A stretch of 64,000 nt of DNA, from positions 1,116,001 to 1,180,000 of the forward strand of contig NZ_JAMQOQ010000001.1 of NCBI RefSeq assembly GCF_031624635.1. The letters run 5' to 3'. This document shows positions 17,014 through 25,855 of this stretch, in pieces. The notes beneath the pieces were generated by a model, which was given only the letters and a program-made list of their open reading frames with translations, ran no database searches and had not been told where the DNA came from. This stretch comes from Halogeometricum sp. S3BR5-2 (GTDB lineage: Archaea; Halobacteriota; Halobacteria; Halobacteriales; Haloferacaceae). The position numbers were made by a program, and so were the translations under genes. How positions within the stretch are numbered: the stretch's first letter is position 1; each line of letters starts with the position of its first letter.

Positions 17014-18500
17014 TAGAGTCCATCCTCGGCGGGTTGGCGAACGTCCTCAACCCGTTCACGCTGTTCCTGATGGTCGCCGGCGTGCTCGTCGGCATCCTGA
17101 TGGGGTCGATTCCGGGGATGACGGCGACGATGACCGTCGCCGTCCTGCTCTCGTTTACGTTCACCATGGACCCCAGCAACGGGATGATGCTGCTGCTCGG
17201 CATCTACGGCGGTGCGGTGTACTCGGGGTCGATTCCGGCGATTCTCATCCGCACGCCGGGGACGCCGTCGGCGGCCGCGACCATCTTCGACGGCTACCCG
17301 CTCTCGCAGAAGGGGGAGGCGGGCAGAGCCATCCGCATCAGCACCGTCGCCTCGTTCGTCGGCGGCGTCATCAGCGTCATCGGGCTGATGTTCTTCTCCC
17401 CGCTCATCGCCGACGCGGCCCTGCAGTTCCGCTCGCCGGAGTTCTTCGCCCTCGCGCTGTTCGGGCTGACGATAATCGCCAGCGTCAGCGGCGACTCGCT
17501 CCCGAAGGGGATGATATCCGGCCTCCTCGGGATGCTCGTCGCCACCGTCGGCATCGACCCGCTCACCGGCTTCCAGCGGTTCACGTTCGGCGTCCCGGAA
17601 CTGCTCACCGGAGTCCAGTTCATCGCGGTCATGATCGGACTGTTCGGCATCGCGGAGGGGATGAAGGCGTACTCCTCGGGCATCGACAACGAGGGACAGA
17701 AGGTCGACCAGGACATCGAGGGCATCGTCCCCTCGCTCTCGGATCTGAAGGACATCGCCCCCGTTTCGACGCTGTCCGGAATCGCCGGCGTCCTCATCGG
17801 CTCGATCCCCGGCGCGGGCGGCGACATCGCGGCGTTCATCACCTACAACGAGGCGACGCGGTGGATATCGGACGCCGTCCCCTCGTTCGGCGAGGGTAAC
17901 ATCCGCGGCATCGCGGCCGCCGAGTCCGGGAACAACGCCAGCACCGGCGGCGCGCTGATTCCGACGTTGACGCTCGGCATCCCGGGCGACTCGGTGTCGG
18001 CCATCCTCATCGGCGCGCTGATGGTCCACGACGTTCAGCCCGGTCCGGCGCTCTATCAGGAGGAGACGACGCTGCTGTACACCATCTTCGTCGGGTTCCT
18101 CCTCATCTACGTCCTCATCCTGCTGTTCGGACTGCTCGGGGCGCACTACTGGGTCCGACTCATCAACATCCGGGAGTCGCTCCTGTGGCCCGCCATCCTC
18201 GTCCTCTGCGTCATCGGCGCGGTGGCCCTGCGGGGCAACCTCTTCGACGCGTGGGTGATGCTCGGTGCGGGCGCACTCGGGTACGTGCTCCGACTCCGTG
18301 GGTATCCGTTGGCACCGATGGTGCTCGGACTCATCCTCGCGCCCATCGCCGAGACAAATCTGCGGCGCTCCCTCTCGCTGTCCGGAGGGTCGTTCGACAT
18401 CTTCTACACGAGTCCGATCGCCCTCGTCATCATCCTCCTCAGCGTCGCGACCATCGCCGTTCCCGCCGTCCGCTCCCTCTCCTCGCGCTCCGCCACCTGA
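17010..18500 (+). CDS. tctA: Tripartite tricarboxylate transporter large permease
   Basis: 496 residues and about 11-12 membrane helices. Family signatures are present: GSIPGMTATMTVAVLLSFTF near 27-50, YGGAVYSGSIPAILIRTPGTPSAAATIFDGYPL near 70-100, and the internal repeat GSIPGAGGDIAAFITYNE near 266. ATG at 17010 overlaps the tctB stop. It carries out proton- or sodium-coupled uptake of the ligand bound by TctC. It is the last gene of tctCBA. Confidence 0.92.
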   Translation: MIESILGGLANVLNPFTLFLMVAGVLVGILMGSIPGMTATMTVAVLLSFTFTMDPSNGMMLLLGIYGGAVYSGSIPAILIRTPGTPSAAATIFDGYPLSQKGEAGRAIRISTVASFVGGVISVIGLMFFSPLIADAALQFRSPEFFALALFGLTIIASVSGDSLPKGMISGLLGMLVATVGIDPLTGFQRFTFGVPELLTGVQFIAVMIGLFGIAEGMKAYSSGIDNEGQKVDQDIEGIVPSLSDLKDIAPVSTLSGIAGVLIGSIPGAGGDIAAFITYNEATRWISDAVPSFGEGNIRGIAAAESGNNASTGGALIPTLTLGIPGDSVSAILIGALMVHDVQPGPALYQEETTLLYTIFVGFLLIYVLILLFGLLGAHYWVRLINIRESLLWPAILVLCVIGAVALRGNLFDAWVMLGAGALGYVLRLRGYPLAPMVLGLILAPIAETNLRRSLSLSGGSFDIFYTSPIALVIILLSVATIAVPAVRSLSSRSAT

Positions 18501-18947
18501 ACGACGGTTCTCTTTTCTCCAGCTCTCTTCGTCACGCCACGCGTAACGCGGCTCGAAAAACACATTCACACACATCTCGTATGAGTTTAATTCTTTAGTA
18601 GCTCAATACACGAATGAACAAAAAGAGAACGGTGTGAGAAACCTAAAGTAAGAGATGAATCGACGAATAGATTTCCCGGTGAGATGATATGGAGGCAGAA
18701 TCGCAAAAAGACCGTTCTACCACTTTCGAAGTGTGCCAGATTGGTACTCTCTTGCGCTCTTCATCGTCCTGTACGCCGCCCGGCGCGACGATAACGGACG
18801 TCCATCCATTCCCCGTACTCCGCGACCGTCCGGCCCGAAACGACCCGTCCTCACCTTGTGCACACAACGTACCGACCGCTCTGATATCTAATTTGATAAT
18901 CTAACGGGCACTGTTATGAACGACCTCTGATTTCTCTCCTACACAGC
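18501..18947. other. Intergenic, no supported gene
   Basis: 447 bases between tctA and the transducer gene, less GC-rich than its flanks (for example 18590-18680). Short open frames here lack a convincing start and composition. The A/T-rich stretch at about 18885-18905 may be the transducer promoter. Confidence 0.4.
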
Positions 18948-21251
18948 ATGCACGAGGTTTCACAACGGGTCGAATCGCTTCTTCCGACGCAGATTCGGCA
19001 GAACTACCTGTGGCGACTGGTGGCCATCTTTGCGGTTATCGTCGTCGTCGTTAGCGCCATCGGCGCCTACCAATATCAGCAGGCGGAATCGACCGTCGAG
19101 GCGGAGGCCGAAGAGCAACTCCTCCAGACCGCCAAGGAGAACGTGGAGGTGCTGTCGACGTGGCGCGCCGACCACTCGAAGACGGTCGGACTAGTGTCGA
19201 ACGCCGAGGTGTTGGCGACAGACGACGAAACGGAGATGAGCGCCTATCTCGGCTCCCAGCACGAGCAACTCCCGGCCGACATCGTCGACCTCTCGGTCGT
19301 CGACCTGCGGTCCGGCGAGGTACTGGCGAGCACGACCGAGGGGCAGGTCGGGACCACGATGGACCGCGTCGCCGCGGCCGCGCCGGTCTCCTACGCCGAC
19401 CCCAACGCGATCGGGTCGACCACGAAGCACCAGTGGCAGGGCGACGGCGTGAGCGTCATCTCCTTTTTCAGCCCCGTCCCGGACGCTACGAACCGCGTAC
19501 TGGTCTACTCGGCCGAAACGGCGACCGTCGACGCACGTCTCAAGGGCGCCGACGGGTCGGTCACGCAACTGGTCAGCACGACCGGCAGCATCGACTTCGA
19601 CAGCAGCGGCGAGAGCGCCGGCGAGCAGTACCCGGTCGAGGACTCCGAAGCGGTCGAACGCGCGTGGGCGGGCGAGTCGGGCGTCGTCGTTCAGGACGCC
19701 GCTGCCGGCGTGATGGAAGAGCGCCACCTCGTCGCGTACGTGCCGTACCACGCGGGTCTCATCCTCCTCGTGCACGAGCCGACCTCCTCGGCGTTCGCGC
19801 TGGGCGACCAAATCGGCAGCACCGTCGCGTTGCTCATCGGGGCGACGCTCGTCGGCTTCGTCGTGCTCGGTCTGCTCATCTCGCGCAGCACGGTCAAGCC
19901 CCTCCGAGACCTCTCGGAGAAGGTCCGGGCGCTCCGCGAGGGCGACCTCGACGTCGACCTTCGAACCTCCCGGGAGGACGAGTTCGGCGAAGTGTTCCGC
20001 GGCGTCGCGGACCTCCGCGACGACCTGCGCGACCAGCGCCACGACGCCGAACGGTACGGCGACGTGATGAGCGTCGCCGCGGACGGCGACCTCTCCGCCC
20101 GAATGGACGCGAACAGCGACAGCCGCGATATGCGGACCATCGCCACCTCGTACAACGGGATGATGGACGAAATCGAGGGAACGGTCCTCGCGGTCCGACA
20201 GTTCAGCGACGACGTGGCCTCGCTCAGCGAAGAAGTCGCCGCGAGCGCCGACGAGGTCAGTCGCGCGAGCAGCGAGGTCAGCACGTCCATCCAGCACATC
20301 GCGGACGGCGCGACGGACCAGAACGACAGCCTCCTCGCCGTCTCCGAGGAGATAGACACGATGACCGCCTCCGTCCAACAGATCGCCGCGTCGGCCGACC
20401 AACTCGCGGCCTACACGAAGAGCACGGCGGCGAAGGGCGACGAGGGCCGCCAAGCAGCCAACGAGGCGCTGACGGGTATCGAGACCATCCAGCAGGAGAC
20501 CGAACACACCGTCTCCGAGATGGAGCAACTGGACGAGCAGATGGGCGAGATCGGCGAGATCGTCGAAGTCATCTCCGACATCGCCGAGCAGACGAACATT
20601 CTCGCGCTGAACGCGAACATCGAGGCCGCCCGCGCCGGCGAGGCCGGGTCCGGGTTCGCCGTCGTCTCCAACGAGGTGAAGTCACTGGCCGAGGAGACCC
20701 AACACTCCGCCCAGCGCATCGAAGCGCGCATCGAATCGCTACAGGACCAACAGCAGAGCGTCCTCGACGGGATGGCGCGGATGCGGACCCGCGTCGAAGA
20801 GGGCTCCGAGTCGGTCGGCACGGCCATCGGCTCCTTCGAGGAGATCGTCGAGGAACTGGACGAGACGAGCGCGAGCGTCGAGGAGATCAACGCCGCGACC
20901 AGTCGACAGGCCGAGTCCTCCCAAGACATCCTCAACATGACCGAAGAGGCGACGAGCATCAGCGAGGAGACGACCGCGGAGGCCCAGACCGTCTCCGCGG
21001 CGGCCGAAGAACAGACGGCGACACTCTCGGAAGTCTCGGCAGGCGTCCACCGCCTCGCGGAGAACGCGAGCGAACTCAGAAATCACCTCGAACAGTTCGA
21101 GGTGAGCGACGAGCGAGACGGACCCGAATCCGGACCCGGACGGTCGGGGGCCGACGCCGACGACGCCGCGGACCCGACCGCCGTCGGCACGACGGCCGCC
21201 GCGCCGGCCTCCCAACGGACGGCGACCGACGGCGGCGCCGACGCGCGGTAG
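18948..21251 (+). CDS. Methyl-accepting chemotaxis transducer (Htr)
   Basis: 767 residues. A membrane helix at about 23-43 is followed by an extracellular sensor of about 240 residues (Cache-like length), a second helix at about 288-309 ([20 protein letters not shown]), a HAMP domain at about 310-362 and the cytoplasmic coiled-coil signalling domain. The hairpin tip lies near 545-585 ([20 protein letters not shown]). It passes an external signal to CheA/CheW. Glu/Gln-rich stretches on both sides of the tip could be methylation sites. The C-terminal tail is Gly/Asp-rich. Ligand unknown; the neighbouring TTT importer hints at a carboxylate but this is weak. Confidence 0.92.
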   Translation: MHEVSQRVESLLPTQIRQNYLWRLVAIFAVIVVVVSAIGAYQYQQAESTVEAEAEEQLLQTAKENVEVLSTWRADHSKTVGLVSNAEVLATDDETEMSAYLGSQHEQLPADIVDLSVVDLRSGEVLASTTEGQVGTTMDRVAAAAPVSYADPNAIGSTTKHQWQGDGVSVISFFSPVPDATNRVLVYSAETATVDARLKGADGSVTQLVSTTGSIDFDSSGESAGEQYPVEDSEAVERAWAGESGVVVQDAAAGVMEERHLVAYVPYHAGLILLVHEPTSSAFALGDQIGSTVALLIGATLVGFVVLGLLISRSTVKPLRDLSEKVRALREGDLDVDLRTSREDEFGEVFRGVADLRDDLRDQRHDAERYGDVMSVAADGDLSARMDANSDSRDMRTIATSYNGMMDEIEGTVLAVRQFSDDVASLSEEVAASADEVSRASSEVSTSIQHIADGATDQNDSLLAVSEEIDTMTASVQQIAASADQLAAYTKSTAAKGDEGRQAANEALTGIETIQQETEHTVSEMEQLDEQMGEIGEIVEVISDIAEQTNILALNANIEAARAGEAGSGFAVVSNEVKSLAEETQHSAQRIEARIESLQDQQQSVLDGMARMRTRVEEGSESVGTAIGSFEEIVEELDETSASVEEINAATSRQAESSQDILNMTEEATSISEETTAEAQTVSAAAEEQTATLSEVSAGVHRLAENASELRNHLEQFEVSDERDGPESGPGRSGADADDAADPTAVGTTAAAPASQRTATDGGADAR

Positions 21252-21316
21252 GACGGCCGCTCGATTTTCCGTTCTCGGTTTTCGATTCTTTGCTTGTGCT
21301 GCCTTCGTCGAGGGGG

Positions 21317-21712
21317 TTAGCGACCCGATTCGAGCCGTTCGATGAATTCCTCGCGCCGGACCGGTTTGGTGACGTACGCGGCGATGCGGTCGCTGTCGTC
21401 GTTCAGGTGTTCGTCCGCCTGGTAGGCGCTGAGGACGAACACGTCGCCGTCGAACGCCGTCTCGTCGAGTCGGTCGATCACTTCCGGTCCCGAGAGGTTC
21501 GGCATCCGCCGGTCGAGGACGAGGACGTCCACCGACCCGTCGAGTTTCGACAGTACGTCCTCGCCGTCGGCCGCCTCCCGGACCGACCACCCCTCCTCTC
21601 CCGTCAGCCAGATGACGAGCGTCTCCCGGAACGCCTCGTCGTCGTCGGCCAACAGGACGGTCTGTTCTCTCGCCTCTCCCCCCCGTTCGGATGTGGGTTG
21701 ACTCTGCTGCAT
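21317..21712 (-). CDS. Stand-alone response regulator receiver protein
   Basis: 131 residues made of one REC domain: acidic pair ADDDEAF, phosphoacceptor in VLDRRMPN, and Thr/Lys signature near FVLSAYQ and VTKPVRREEF. No HalX or other output domain follows, so it acts by protein contact. ATG at 21712 is preferred to the GTG nine bases upstream. It is convergent with the transducer gene. The partner kinase may be elsewhere, since the nearest kinase gene here looks degenerate. Confidence 0.87.
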   Translation of the reverse strand: MQQSQPTSERGGEAREQTVLLADDDEAFRETLVIWLTGEEGWSVREAADGEDVLSKLDGSVDVLVLDRRMPNLSGPEVIDRLDETAFDGDVFVLSAYQADEHLNDDSDRIAAYVTKPVRREEFIERLESGR

Positions 21713-21946
21713 GCTTCTCACCCTCGCCTCGATGTCACGATACGCGACACCTCTTCGTCTCCGTGGATGAATGCTGATTGGCGACTCTTCTGCTATGAAC
21801 CTTCACCTTGTATGTACAACCTCGTTCTTATGTGCAGATCTGTTTGTCCGCCCTCGCTGGATGACTGCGGTCTCCGGCCTTCGACCCCGTGCCGGACGGT
21901 GGCACACCGGCGCAACCCTTCTCCCGCGCGGCGCGGTAGCCGGGGT

Positions 21947-23011
21947 ATGGACGACGTACCCGAGGCGCGGGAGTTCTCGCGTGCGACCCTCGCGCGGATG
22001 CTCCGACGGGTCGAACCGAACGCGGAACTGCGGGGGTACGCCCGCGTCGACCGCGGCTTCGGTTCCATCTACCGCCTCGACGTCCGCGACGACGAGGGGG
22101 ACGGAGAGCGGTATCTGAAGGCGTCTCCCGACGGCGAGACCCGGTCCGTCCCGACCGAGCCCCGGATTCAATCCGTCCTCCGCGCCCTGACGTCGATGCC
22201 CGTCCCGACGGTCCGCGGCGTCGTCGACGACCACGGGACGCTCCCGACGCCGTACTTCGTCATGGACGCCCTGCCCGGCGAACGCGTCGCCTACGAGCGC
22301 GTCTGCCGACTCGACGACGGCGCGCTCCGACGACTCGCCCGCGAGACGGGCGAGCAGTTGGGCGAACTCCACTCGGTGCCGGCCGTCGACGCGTTCGGCC
22401 TCGTCGGCCACGACGGCCCGCCCCTGACCGGCGGCCGGCCCGACGGCGACCCGGCGACGCTGACTGTCGAGGACGCCTGCGAGGACTGGCCGACCTTCCT
22501 CCGCGGGTACGTCGGCCGCGAACTCGACCGGCACGCGGACTCGCGGTTCTCCCGCCTAACGCCGACGCTGGAGCGGTGGTTCGACGCGGGTATCGGCCGC
22601 CTCGACGGCCCGTTCGACCCCGTACTGGGGCGGAACGACCACGGACTCCACAACCTCCTCGTCGACCCCGAGACGGGGGAAATCACCGCGGTGCTCGACT
22701 GGGGCTACACGCTCGCCGTCCCGGCGGCGTTCGACTTCGAGTTCGCCGTCTACCTCTACGGCGGGGCGTTCCTGGCGGGCCTCCCGGACGTCTCGGACCG
22801 GCGCGAACCCGTTCGCGAGGCGATGCTGTCGGGCTATCGCGCGACGGCGCCGGAACGCGTCGGTCGGGTGTCGACTCCCGAACCGCGCTACGAGGCGCTG
22901 GCGATGGTCCGAATCATGAACGATTTCCATCACCTCGACGTGCCCGAGGGCGCCGAGGGGGCGGTGACCGACCGCATCGAGGCCGACGTTCGGGCGCTGC
23001 TCGACCGGTGA
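21947..23011 (+). CDS. Aminoglycoside-phosphotransferase-fold (APH) kinase
   Basis: 354 residues of the APH/choline kinase fold. The catalytic loop is GRNDHGLHNLLVD near 225-237 (Asp and Asn kept, the usual first His missing) and the metal-binding Asp is in TAVLDWGYT near 245-253. The lysine region is in RYLKASPDGETRS. Likely a small-molecule kinase; the name does not imply drug resistance. ATG at 21947. It is convergent with the HTH_10 gene. The long frame upstream of this ATG is a shadow of the transducer gene. Confidence 0.8.
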   Translation: MDDVPEAREFSRATLARMLRRVEPNAELRGYARVDRGFGSIYRLDVRDDEGDGERYLKASPDGETRSVPTEPRIQSVLRALTSMPVPTVRGVVDDHGTLPTPYFVMDALPGERVAYERVCRLDDGALRRLARETGEQLGELHSVPAVDAFGLVGHDGPPLTGGRPDGDPATLTVEDACEDWPTFLRGYVGRELDRHADSRFSRLTPTLERWFDAGIGRLDGPFDPVLGRNDHGLHNLLVDPETGEITAVLDWGYTLAVPAAFDFEFAVYLYGGAFLAGLPDVSDRREPVREAMLSGYRATAPERVGRVSTPEPRYEALAMVRIMNDFHHLDVPEGAEGAVTDRIEADVRALLDR

Positions 23012-23051
23012 GGTCGGCGGGAGAACCCTCGTCCCCGACCGCTTACCGCTC

Positions 23052-23714
23052 TCAGCGCTCCTCGTCGTCGTCCACGGTCGAGAGCGTCTCGTCTAAGATG
23101 CAGTCGATACCGCGTCGGATGCGGGAGCCGACCGCCTGCTGGGTGATTCCGAGTTCCGACCCCAGTTCGGCCATCGTCACCTCGCGCGGCGTGTCGAAGT
23201 ACCCGCGCTCGTACGCCAGGACCAGCGCCTCGCGTTGGGCCTCGGTCAGGGCGGCCTCGGTCGAGCGCCGCCGCGGGGTGAGCGAGTGGACTTCGGTCAT
23301 CGCCAGCGGCACGCCCCACTCCTGACATCGGTCGTAAAACGCGGCAACGTCGTCGCGTCCGTCGCCTCGGATGCGAAACAGCCACCGCTCGCTCGTCCCG
23401 ACCGCTTCGAGGAGCGGAACGCCCGTCTCGGCAAGCGCGCTCAGAACGCTCCGATGGGAGGGGTCCCACTCGACGCGCAGGAGGTACTGGTCGTCGACGG
23501 CGTCCACGAGTCGGATGCCCCGCACGCCCGGATGCGGGGCGAACGCCGCCTCGACGTCGTCGACGCGGGCGCCGTACACCCACGCGTACGGGGCTATCGC
23601 GCCGCGGTTCGGGACGACGCGCTCGAGTTCCACGGTCGCCGACGGGAGCGTCTCGAAGACGCTTCCCAAGGGAAATTCCCCGGCGCGGACCGTGAACGTT
23701 GCCTCAGTCGCCAT
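23052..23714 (-). CDS. Bat-type HTH_10 transcriptional regulator
   Basis: 220 residues. The N-terminal 155 residues are the bacterioopsin-activator-like GAF/HTH-associated domain (FTVRAGEFPLGSVFETLP, AYAWVYGA). The C-terminal HTH_10 lies near 157-210 (LTEAQREALVLAYERGYFDTPREV, TMAELGSELGITQQAVGSR). Such regulators are specific to haloarchaea. ATG at 23714. Target genes are unknown. A second protein of the same build lies at 51443-52141. Confidence 0.9.
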   Translation of the reverse strand: MATEATFTVRAGEFPLGSVFETLPSATVELERVVPNRGAIAPYAWVYGARVDDVEAAFAPHPGVRGIRLVDAVDDQYLLRVEWDPSHRSVLSALAETGVPLLEAVGTSERWLFRIRGDGRDDVAAFYDRCQEWGVPLAMTEVHSLTPRRRSTEAALTEAQREALVLAYERGYFDTPREVTMAELGSELGITQQAVGSRIRRGIDCILDETLSTVDDDEER

Positions 23715-23981
23715 TCCTCGTCGAGCGCCGACGGCTGGGAAGCGAGTCGAAGAGAGAAGCGACCGCTCGCGTCTCCCCGCCGCGCGGGGGGCCGGAACGG
23801 GTTCCGGTTCGGTCGTCGTCCGGGAAGAAAGTCGAGAGCGAAGAGAGAGTGCTGATCATCGAACGTGTACTCTCCGTACAGCGATGACCCACCTAACGGA
23901 CACCTTTCCGTATGAAAGGGACTTTTAACTACACTCGCCGTCAACGCGCGGTCCCGAGCGCCGGACGGCGCCCGCCCCGAC

Positions 23982-25670
23982 TCACCGGTCCGCGCCGGCC
24001 GGCACTCCGAGCGTCGCCGTCGCGCCGCCCGCGAAGTCGAGTTCGCAGCCGAGCAGTTCGGCGCCCCAGCGAACCACCCAGAGGTCGAGACTGCTGGCGT
24101 GGGTCAGCGCCGTCTCGGTGTCCGCCTCGACCGCTTCGACTTCGTGCGCCGGGAGCGGGCCGCCAGCCCGGACTTCGAGGCGGCGGAAGTCCGCGTCCGC
24201 CCCGCCCTCGGGCGCCGCTTCGACCCCGTCGACCAGTCGGACCGTCACGTCGCCGCCGACGTACTCCTCGACGGCGCTCAGCAGGCGGGCGACGGTCGTC
24301 GTCAGCAGGCGGGCGTCCGTCTCGACGACGGCGTCGGCGTCCTCCTCGACGGTGACGGAACCCGCCGCGTCGACGGCCGCGACGGCGTCCGCGACCACGT
24401 CGTGGAGGCTGACCGGCGCGCGTTCGACGTCGGTGCGGTCCACCACGCGGTCGACGGCGCGCGCGTCCTCCGCGAGTCCGAGGAGCTTCTCGGCGGAGCG
24501 CGAGGCGGCCGCGAGCCGTCGGTCGCGGCCGCCGTCGGTCGGCAGGTCGGTCTCCTCGCGGGCGAGTTCGAGGTTCCCCAAGACCACGTTGAGGTCGTTT
24601 CGGATGTTGTGTCTGAGCACGCGGTTGAACACGTCGAGTCGCTGCTCGCGGCGGCGCTGGACGGTGACGTCCTGAAAGAGGACGCTGTACCCGACGGGCG
24701 TCCCGCCGGGGTCGACGTGTTCGGAGGGGCTGACGGCGAAGTGTCGGGGGACGCCGTCGACGCGCACCGTGACGGTTTCGTCGGCCGCGGCGAGGTCGAC
24801 GGCGGACCCCACCACGCCGTCGAGGTCCGCCTTCAGCGCCGCCCGCTTCGAGGTCCCGAACGCGTCGGCGGCGGCGGGGTTGAGGTCGACGACGCGTCCC
24901 TTCGGGTCGACGACGACCACGGGCGATTCGAGGTAGTCGATGGCCGTCTCGTCGACGACGCGCCGCGTTGTGGGGTTGTACTCGAAGATGTCCGTGGCGA
25001 AGACGGCGTAGCCGTCGGCCAGCACGTGCGGGATGAACGCCAGCGGCATCAGGTTCAGGTACGGGTACGGTCCCACCTCCGCGAGCCACATCGCCTGCGC
25101 CAGTCCGGGCGGGATGGTGCTGAGGGCGATGGCGAGCGACTCCGCACGGTACAGCGAGTAACTCGCCGCCGTGTCGAGGAGCACGACGGCGGCGACGCCG
25201 ACGAGGAACAGCCCGAACACCACCGACGCGACGCCGCCCGGAGACGCGGTGTAGGTCGCGGTCGACAGCCCCAACACCGACTCGACGCGGAAATCGGTCA
25301 GGAACAGCCCGTGTCCCTCGTTGGTCGCCAACATCACGCAGACGACGAACGGGAAGGCGAACAGCGCCCGGAACCACGGGGTGCGGACGAGGTGGCCGCG
25401 CCCGCTGTACGAGAGCGCGAACGCGAGGAAGACGATTACCTGTAGCGCCAGTGCCGTCCACGTGACCGTCTCCAACGGCCGTCGGAGCGCCGGGTCGAAG
25501 ACGAGATAGGAGACGCCGACGGCGGCGCAGAACAGCGCCTGACTCCCCAGCGTCGCGGCGAACCACTTCGCGCCGGGACTGCCGCGGTAGGTGAGGAGTT
25601 TCCACCCGAGCGCAGCCGACCCGACGGCCGCGATGCCGGCGCCCGCGATGGGCCAGAGCGCGACGCTCAT
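23982..25670 (-). CDS. Membrane histidine kinase with degenerate ATPase domain
   Basis: 562 residues. Seven predicted helices at about 1-225 form a 7TM sensor, followed by a PAS domain (about 240-335) and a HisKA box with the phosphoacceptor near 353 (VLRHNIRNDLNVVLGNL). The ATPase domain is abnormal: the N-box Asn is absent (LLSAVEEYVGG), the DxGxG box is replaced by VRAGGPLPAHE, and the GLGLW-type box reads SSLDLWVV. It may accept or remove phosphate, or act as a sensor only. ATG at 25670. Confidence 0.8.
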   Translation of the reverse strand: MSVALWPIAGAGIAAVGSAALGWKLLTYRGSPGAKWFAATLGSQALFCAAVGVSYLVFDPALRRPLETVTWTALALQVIVFLAFALSYSGRGHLVRTPWFRALFAFPFVVCVMLATNEGHGLFLTDFRVESVLGLSTATYTASPGGVASVVFGLFLVGVAAVVLLDTAASYSLYRAESLAIALSTIPPGLAQAMWLAEVGPYPYLNLMPLAFIPHVLADGYAVFATDIFEYNPTTRRVVDETAIDYLESPVVVVDPKGRVVDLNPAAADAFGTSKRAALKADLDGVVGSAVDLAAADETVTVRVDGVPRHFAVSPSEHVDPGGTPVGYSVLFQDVTVQRRREQRLDVFNRVLRHNIRNDLNVVLGNLELAREETDLPTDGGRDRRLAAASRSAEKLLGLAEDARAVDRVVDRTDVERAPVSLHDVVADAVAAVDAAGSVTVEEDADAVVETDARLLTTTVARLLSAVEEYVGGDVTVRLVDGVEAAPEGGADADFRRLEVRAGGPLPAHEVEAVEADTETALTHASSLDLWVVRWGAELLGCELDFAGGATATLGVPAGADR

Positions 25671-25855
25671 TCGGTTTCGGCTCCGTCCGGTCCGCTCTCG
25701 ACTTCGCCGTTCGGTCCGACGCCTCTCCGACCCCTCGTCTCCCCCCGACTCATTCTTACACCCCTGTTCGACTCGGCAGTAATAACTCTCCCCCTGATAT
25801 ATCACGAGTTCTTATGTGATGTGGGACGGACGGCGTCCCGAGACGGGAGCGACGC

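Noticed and set aside
16917-18575. 552-codon open frame on the minus strand opposite tctA
   Set aside because: Composition is Asp/Glu/Arg noise typical of the complementary frame of a GC-rich gene; tctA has full family motifs.
18501-18947. Small ORFs of 70-95 codons between tctA and the transducer
   Set aside because: No start context, no recognisable domain, and composition unlike haloarchaeal proteins.
19160-21940. Long open frame (start of a 1283-codon frame) on the plus strand
   Set aside because: It is a shadow of the transducer gene: extremely Arg-rich, no domain, and only its last 354 codons (from 21947) form a real protein.
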